Assembly: GCA_964387775.1 (NCBI GenBank)
Contig: CAYLZO010000218.1
Location: forward strand, 1 to 9,115
Direction of reading: 5' to 3'
From: CAYLZO01 sp964387775
GTDB lineage: Bacteria > Chloroflexota > Anaerolineae > JAAYZQ01
Length of the DNA stretch: 9,115 nt
The position numbers and the translations under genes are program-made. This document shows, one piece after another, positions 5,930-9,115 of the stretch. Under the pieces are notes generated by a model. That model ran no database searches. It saw only the letters and a program-made list of their open reading frames with translations, and had not been told where the DNA came from. The number at the start of each line of letters is the position of its first letter. Within the stretch, counting starts at the first letter, position 1.

Positions 5930-7639
5930 ATGACCGACTCATCGCCGCCTGACGCCGCTTTCGACCGGCACCGCTACCTGCGCGTCGTCCGCTTTTTCGC
6001 CGGGGTCTTTGCCCACTTTATCTTTTGGGAGCTGGTGCTGCGCCGCCTCCTGGGCCGCCGCTTTGTCGAACGTTCCTTCGACCGCCGCTGGCAGCGGGTG
6101 GCCCGCCGCTTCCGCGAGCTGGCCGTCGAGCTCGGCGGCGTGCTCATCAAGCTGGGCCAGTTCCTGAGCGTGCGCGTGGACGTTTTGCCCCGCGTGGTCA
6201 CCGCCGAGCTGGCCGGCCTGCAAGACGAGGTCCCCGCCGAGCAACTGGCCGACATCCAGGCCGTCGTCGAAGCCGAATACGGCCAGCCCCTGGACCAGAT
6301 CCTGGCCTGGTTCGCCCCTCAGCCCGTGGCGGCCGCCTCGCTGGCCCAGGTCCACCACGCCCGGCTGCTCACCGGCGACGAAGTGGTGGTCAAGGTCCAG
6401 CGGCCGCGCATCGAGACCATCGTCGAGACCGACCTGCGGGCCGTCCAGACGGCCACGCGCTGGCTGAAACGCTACCGGCCTGTGCGCCGCCGCGTGAACC
6501 TGGATCTGCTGTACGAGGAATTCAGCCGCACCACCCGGGCCGAGCTCGATTTCGTGGCCGAGGGCCACAACGCCGAACGCTTTGCCCGCGATTTCGCCGG
6601 CCAGGCGGGCGTCCGCATCCCTTACATTTACACCGAGACCTCCACGCGCCGGGTGCTCATCATGGAGGACGTGGCCGCCATCAAGATCGCCGATTTCGCC
6701 GCCATTGAGGCGGCGGGCATCAGCCGCAAGGAGGTCGCCCGGCGGCTGTTCGACACCTATCTCCAGCAGCTCTTTGTCCACAACTTTGTCCACGCCGATC
6801 CCCATCCCGGCAACCTCTTTGTCCAGCCTCTGGCGCCCCCCTTCGACTCCGCTCAGGGCGGCCAGGGGATGGACGGGCAGGGCCGGCCCTTTCAACTGAC
6901 CTTCGTCGACTTTGGCATGGTGGCCACCGTCCCCGAGCGGATGCGGCCCCACTTTCGCGACTACCTGCTCGGGTTTGCGGCCAAGGACGCGGCGCGGATG
7001 GTGCGCGCCTACGCCGGGGCCGGCGTGCTTCTGCCCGGCGCCGACTTGGCCCGCCTGGAGCAGATCGAGGCCGAGTTGTTAGATCGCTACTGGGGCTTGA
7101 CCCTCAAAGAGGCCCAGGAACTGGCCATGAGCGAGTGGCGCAACCTGGCCCGCGAATACCGCGACGTCCTCTACGAGATGCCCTTCCAGCTCCCCACAGA
7201 CTTGCTCTTTGTCGGGCGGGCGATGGCGATCCTGTTCGGCATGGCCACGTCGCTGGACCCCGATTTCGACCCCTGGCAGGCCATCGCCCCCTTTGCCGAG
7301 GAGATGGCGGGTGAGGAGGTGCAGCGCGGCGGCCGGCAGATCCTGGAGGAATTGGCGCGGGTGGCCCGGCTGCTCGTCGCCCTGCCGGGCCAGGCCGAGC
7401 GGTTCTACAGCCAGGCGCTGCGGGGGGAGCTTGCCGTCCGCACCGCGTGGACGCCGGAAGCCGTGCAGATGGTCCGCCGGGTCGAGGTGGCGGTCAACCG
7501 GCTGGCGGCGGCCGTGGTCTTTGCCGCGTTTTTGGGCGCGGCGGTCGCCGTCTATGGGCTGGAGGGCAGCGGGACGGCCAGCTACGCTCTCTTGACCCTC
7601 GCGGCGGTGGCGCTGCTGGTGCTGCTCACCCGGCGGTGA
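5930..7639 (+). CDS. ABC1/UbiB/AarF-family atypical kinase, membrane-anchored
   Basis: A 569-residue member of the protein-kinase-like UbiB/ABC1/ADCK family, linked in other organisms to quinone biosynthesis and lipid-related functions. Signatures in order: the family-specific KxGQ motif IKLGQFLS (73-80), the alanine-rich loop AAASLAQVH (134-142) replacing the usual glycine loop, the lysine VVVKVQRP (152-159, K155), the catalytic HADPHPGN (288-295) and the metal-binding DFG (327-329). The C-terminus carries two hydrophobic segments (about 523-543 and 549-567) that likely anchor it in the membrane. Between the catalytic loop and DFG lie about 20 extra residues rich in Gly and Gln (301-320), encoded by a repeat-like sequence. 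AGGAG lies 9 nt before the ATG at 5930, just after a hairpin. The 3' end overlaps the convergent purB gene by 14 bp. The substrate is unknown. Confidence 0.9.
   Translation: MTDSSPPDAAFDRHRYLRVVRFFAGVFAHFIFWELVLRRLLGRRFVERSFDRRWQRVARRFRELAVELGGVLIKLGQFLSVRVDVLPRVVTAELAGLQDEVPAEQLADIQAVVEAEYGQPLDQILAWFAPQPVAAASLAQVHHARLLTGDEVVVKVQRPRIETIVETDLRAVQTATRWLKRYRPVRRRVNLDLLYEEFSRTTRAELDFVAEGHNAERFARDFAGQAGVRIPYIYTETSTRRVLIMEDVAAIKIADFAAIEAAGISRKEVARRLFDTYLQQLFVHNFVHADPHPGNLFVQPLAPPFDSAQGGQGMDGQGRPFQLTFVDFGMVATVPERMRPHFRDYLLGFAAKDAARMVRAYAGAGVLLPGADLARLEQIEAELLDRYWGLTLKEAQELAMSEWRNLAREYRDVLYEMPFQLPTDLLFVGRAMAILFGMATSLDPDFDPWQAIAPFAEEMAGEEVQRGGRQILEELARVARLLVALPGQAERFYSQALRGELAVRTAWTPEAVQMVRRVEVAVNRLAAAVVFAAFLGAAVAVYGLEGSGTASYALLTLAAVALLVLLTRR
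6839..6858. repeat. Dispersed-repeat-like sequence inside the UbiB-like gene
   Basis: CCCTTCGACTCCGCTCAGGG, reverse complement CCCTGAGCGGAGTCGAAGGG, is a string I recognise from memory as a short repeat recurring in intergenic DNA of many bacteria. Its ends CCCT/AGGG are complementary. Here it is translated in frame as PFDSAQG within an extra loop of the kinase-like domain. Only one copy is in this window. Confidence 0.5.
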
Positions 7640-9038
7640 CGCGGCCCTCGGCCCGGAGCCGCTCGGCCAGTTGCCGGGCCCGCTGCGGGGCGTCGCCCAC
7701 GTACCCCTCGGCGTCGAGCAGGCTCCGCACCGACTCTGCCGGCAGGTAGTTCAACACGCTCGCGTCGGCCGCCAGCCGCTCGGCCAGGGGGTTCGACTGC
7801 CCCTCCTGAATGGCGGCCCAGGCGGCCATGCTCTGCTCGCGGATGACCTCGTGCATCTCCTGGCGGTCGGCGCCGGCCTTGACCAGCTCCATCAGCAGGC
7901 GCTCGGTGGCGGCAAAGGTGCCATACACGGCCAGGTTGCGGGCCACGGCCTCGTCGCGGATGACCAGCCCCTGGAGGATAAAGCGGGCGCGACGCAGCAA
8001 CTCGTCTGTGGCCAGGAATGCCTGGGGCAGGATCAGGCGCCGATTGGCCGAATCGTCCAGGGTTCGTTCGAGCAGGGAGTGGGCGGCGTTGTCCCAGGCC
8101 ACCCGGGGCAGCGTCGCCACCAGCCGGGCCAGGCTGTCCATCGTCTCGGCCCGCTCCGGGTTCCGCTTGAAAGGCATGGCCGACGAGCCGACCTGCTTGC
8201 TGCCGAAAGGCTCGCTCCATTCGCCAAAGGGCGGCGATTGCAGGATGCGCAGGTCGAAGGCAAACTTGTAAAGGGAGCCGGCCAGGCCGGCCACGGCGTT
8301 GAGCACCAGCCAGTCCTGCTTGCGGGGATAGGTCTGGGTCGTCACGGGAAAGGCGTCCAGGGCCAGCCGCTGGAGCACCTTCGCCTCGAACTCGGCCGCC
8401 GGGGGCCGGCCGGGCAGCGATTCTAGCAACTGGTTGTACGAGGCCGAGGTACCGGTGGCGCCCTTGAAGCCCTTGCCCTTTAGCCCGGCGCGCACGCGCT
8501 CCAGTTCGGCCAGGTCCAAGAGCAGGTCGAGGCCCAGCTGCGCCAGCCGGTAGCCGACGGTCGTCGGCTCGGCGGGCTGGAGGTGGGTGAAGCCCATGCA
8601 GGCCTGGTCGGCCCGGGCTTTGACGAGGTCGGCCAGGTCGGCCAGCAGGCCGCGCAGCTTCCGCAGTAAGAGGTCCAGGGCGTCGCGCTGGCGCAGGACC
8701 GCGGCGTTGTCCTTGACGTCCATGCTGGTGGCGCCCAGGTGGATGATGCCGCCGCCTACGGGGCACTGCTCGGCGTAGGCTTTTACCTCGGACATGACGT
8801 CGTGCTTGATCTCGGCCTCGATCTCCAGGGTGTGGGCTATGTCCACGTCGTCGGCGTGGGCGCGCAGATCGGCCACCTGCTCCGGCGTCACCAGGCCGTA
8901 TTCCGCCTGGGCCTCGGCCAGGGCCACCCAGATGCGGCGCCACAGCCGGCGCCGGTGCCCCTCGCTCCAGACGTGGCGCATCTCGTCCGAGCCGTAGCGC
9001 CAGGTCAGCGGCGATAGATAGGTCTCGTAGTCAAACAT
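7626..9038 (-). CDS. purB: Adenylosuccinate lyase
   Basis: A 470-residue enzyme of the fumarase/aspartase superfamily. It releases fumarate from SAICAR and from adenylosuccinate, two steps of purine nucleotide synthesis. Visible active-site blocks: EIKHDVMSEVKA (76-87), HLGATSMDV (100-108), FTHLQPAEPTT (150-160), KGATGTSASY (192-201), the mobile signature loop GSSAMPFKRNPERAE (284-298) with the presumed catalytic serine S286, and the C-terminal ADL tail. Length is usual for the longer bacterial form. I place the start at the ATG at 9038 because GGAGG lies 6 nt upstream. A GTG one codon earlier (9041) would leave only 3 nt. The promoter is at 9077-9105. It is convergent with the UbiB-like gene and its stop codon lies inside that gene's last codons. 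Confidence 0.95.
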   Translation of the reverse strand: MFDYETYLSPLTWRYGSDEMRHVWSEGHRRRLWRRIWVALAEAQAEYGLVTPEQVADLRAHADDVDIAHTLEIEAEIKHDVMSEVKAYAEQCPVGGGIIHLGATSMDVKDNAAVLRQRDALDLLLRKLRGLLADLADLVKARADQACMGFTHLQPAEPTTVGYRLAQLGLDLLLDLAELERVRAGLKGKGFKGATGTSASYNQLLESLPGRPPAAEFEAKVLQRLALDAFPVTTQTYPRKQDWLVLNAVAGLAGSLYKFAFDLRILQSPPFGEWSEPFGSKQVGSSAMPFKRNPERAETMDSLARLVATLPRVAWDNAAHSLLERTLDDSANRRLILPQAFLATDELLRRARFILQGLVIRDEAVARNLAVYGTFAATERLLMELVKAGADRQEMHEVIREQSMAAWAAIQEGQSNPLAERLAADASVLNYLPAESVRSLLDAEGYVGDAPQRARQLAERLRAEGRVTAG

Positions 9039-9076
9039 CACCCGCCTCCTCTCTCCGGGGTTGCACGTTGAGCCCC

Positions 9077-9105
9077 ATTATACTCGATTTTCGCCAGAAT
9101 GGCAT
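9077..9105 (-). promoter_or_regulatory. Sigma-70-type promoter of purB
   Basis: On the minus strand, a perfect TATAAT (9077-9082) follows ATGCCA (9100-9105, 4 of 6 matches to TTGACA) after 17 bp. Transcription would start near 9070, giving a leader of about 32 nt before the ATG at 9038. A small dyad GCCA-gaa-TGGC (9093-9103) overlaps the -35 edge. Confidence 0.65.
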
Positions 9106-9115
9106 GTCATGGAAC

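Noticed and set aside
5939..6952. A 337-residue minus-strand frame inside the UbiB-like gene
   Set aside because: It mirrors the codon pattern of the real gene, is Gly/His/Asp-rich, and has no recognisable domain or ribosome site.
7582..8943. A 453-residue minus-strand frame overlapping purB
   Set aside because: It is the shifted frame of purB, with Pro/Arg/Gly-rich composition and no motifs.

Overview
The window looks like ordinary, GC-rich bacterial chromosome with dense coding and conventional sigma-70-type promoters. The best guess for the host is a member of the Chloroflexota (Anaerolineae or Caldilineae-like). This rests on the very high GC content, the long DHH-CBS-CBS-nucleotidyltransferase protein, a sigma-like fragment of a kind I associate with that phylum, and a CCTTCGACTCCGCTCAGG-type dispersed repeat. 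It is an inference from style, not from a marker gene.

Left part (1-870, minus strand): a peroxide-defence pair. A PerR-type Fur-family regulator (352-792) has a near-consensus promoter. It is followed on the same strand by the first 82 codons of catalase-peroxidase katG (1-248), which runs off the window. The 103-bp gap between them holds a 9-bp inverted repeat and a partial palindrome that could be an operator.

Region 871-1567 has no intact gene. Its right half carries a degraded minus-strand reading frame with a recognisable sigma-70 region 2 segment that breaks into another frame (about 1108-1430). It ends in a strong extended -10 promoter for the next gene.

Middle (1568-4845, plus strand): a large tRNA nucleotidyltransferase of the DHH/CBS/poly(A)-polymerase-head type (1568-4183) is followed by a two-gene type II toxin-antitoxin module, Phd/YefM-like antitoxin then RelE/ParE-like toxin. 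The module has its own perfect TTGACA-N17-TATAAT promoter, whose -35 box contains the stop codon of the upstream gene. A tandem 12-bp repeat lies over the expected transcription start. The module looks less GC-biased than its neighbours and is probably an inserted cassette.

Right part (4871-9115): a P-loop kinase of the topology-modulation/adenylate-kinase-like group overlaps (ATGA) a YbaK/ProX-type aminoacyl-tRNA deacylase. A long hairpin spanning the YbaK stop codon separates this from an ABC1/UbiB/AarF kinase-like membrane protein with a repeat-derived insertion in its kinase core. A convergent adenylosuccinate lyase gene (purB) overlaps the tail of the UbiB-like gene by 14 bp.

The tRNA nucleotidyltransferase and the YbaK deacylase both serve tRNA quality, perR-katG serves peroxide defence, and purB serves purine synthesis. 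I see no convincing new multi-gene system. The more interesting points are small-scale: the TA control region, the stop-codon hairpin before the UbiB-like gene, the repeat inside its kinase domain, and the sigma-like relic.
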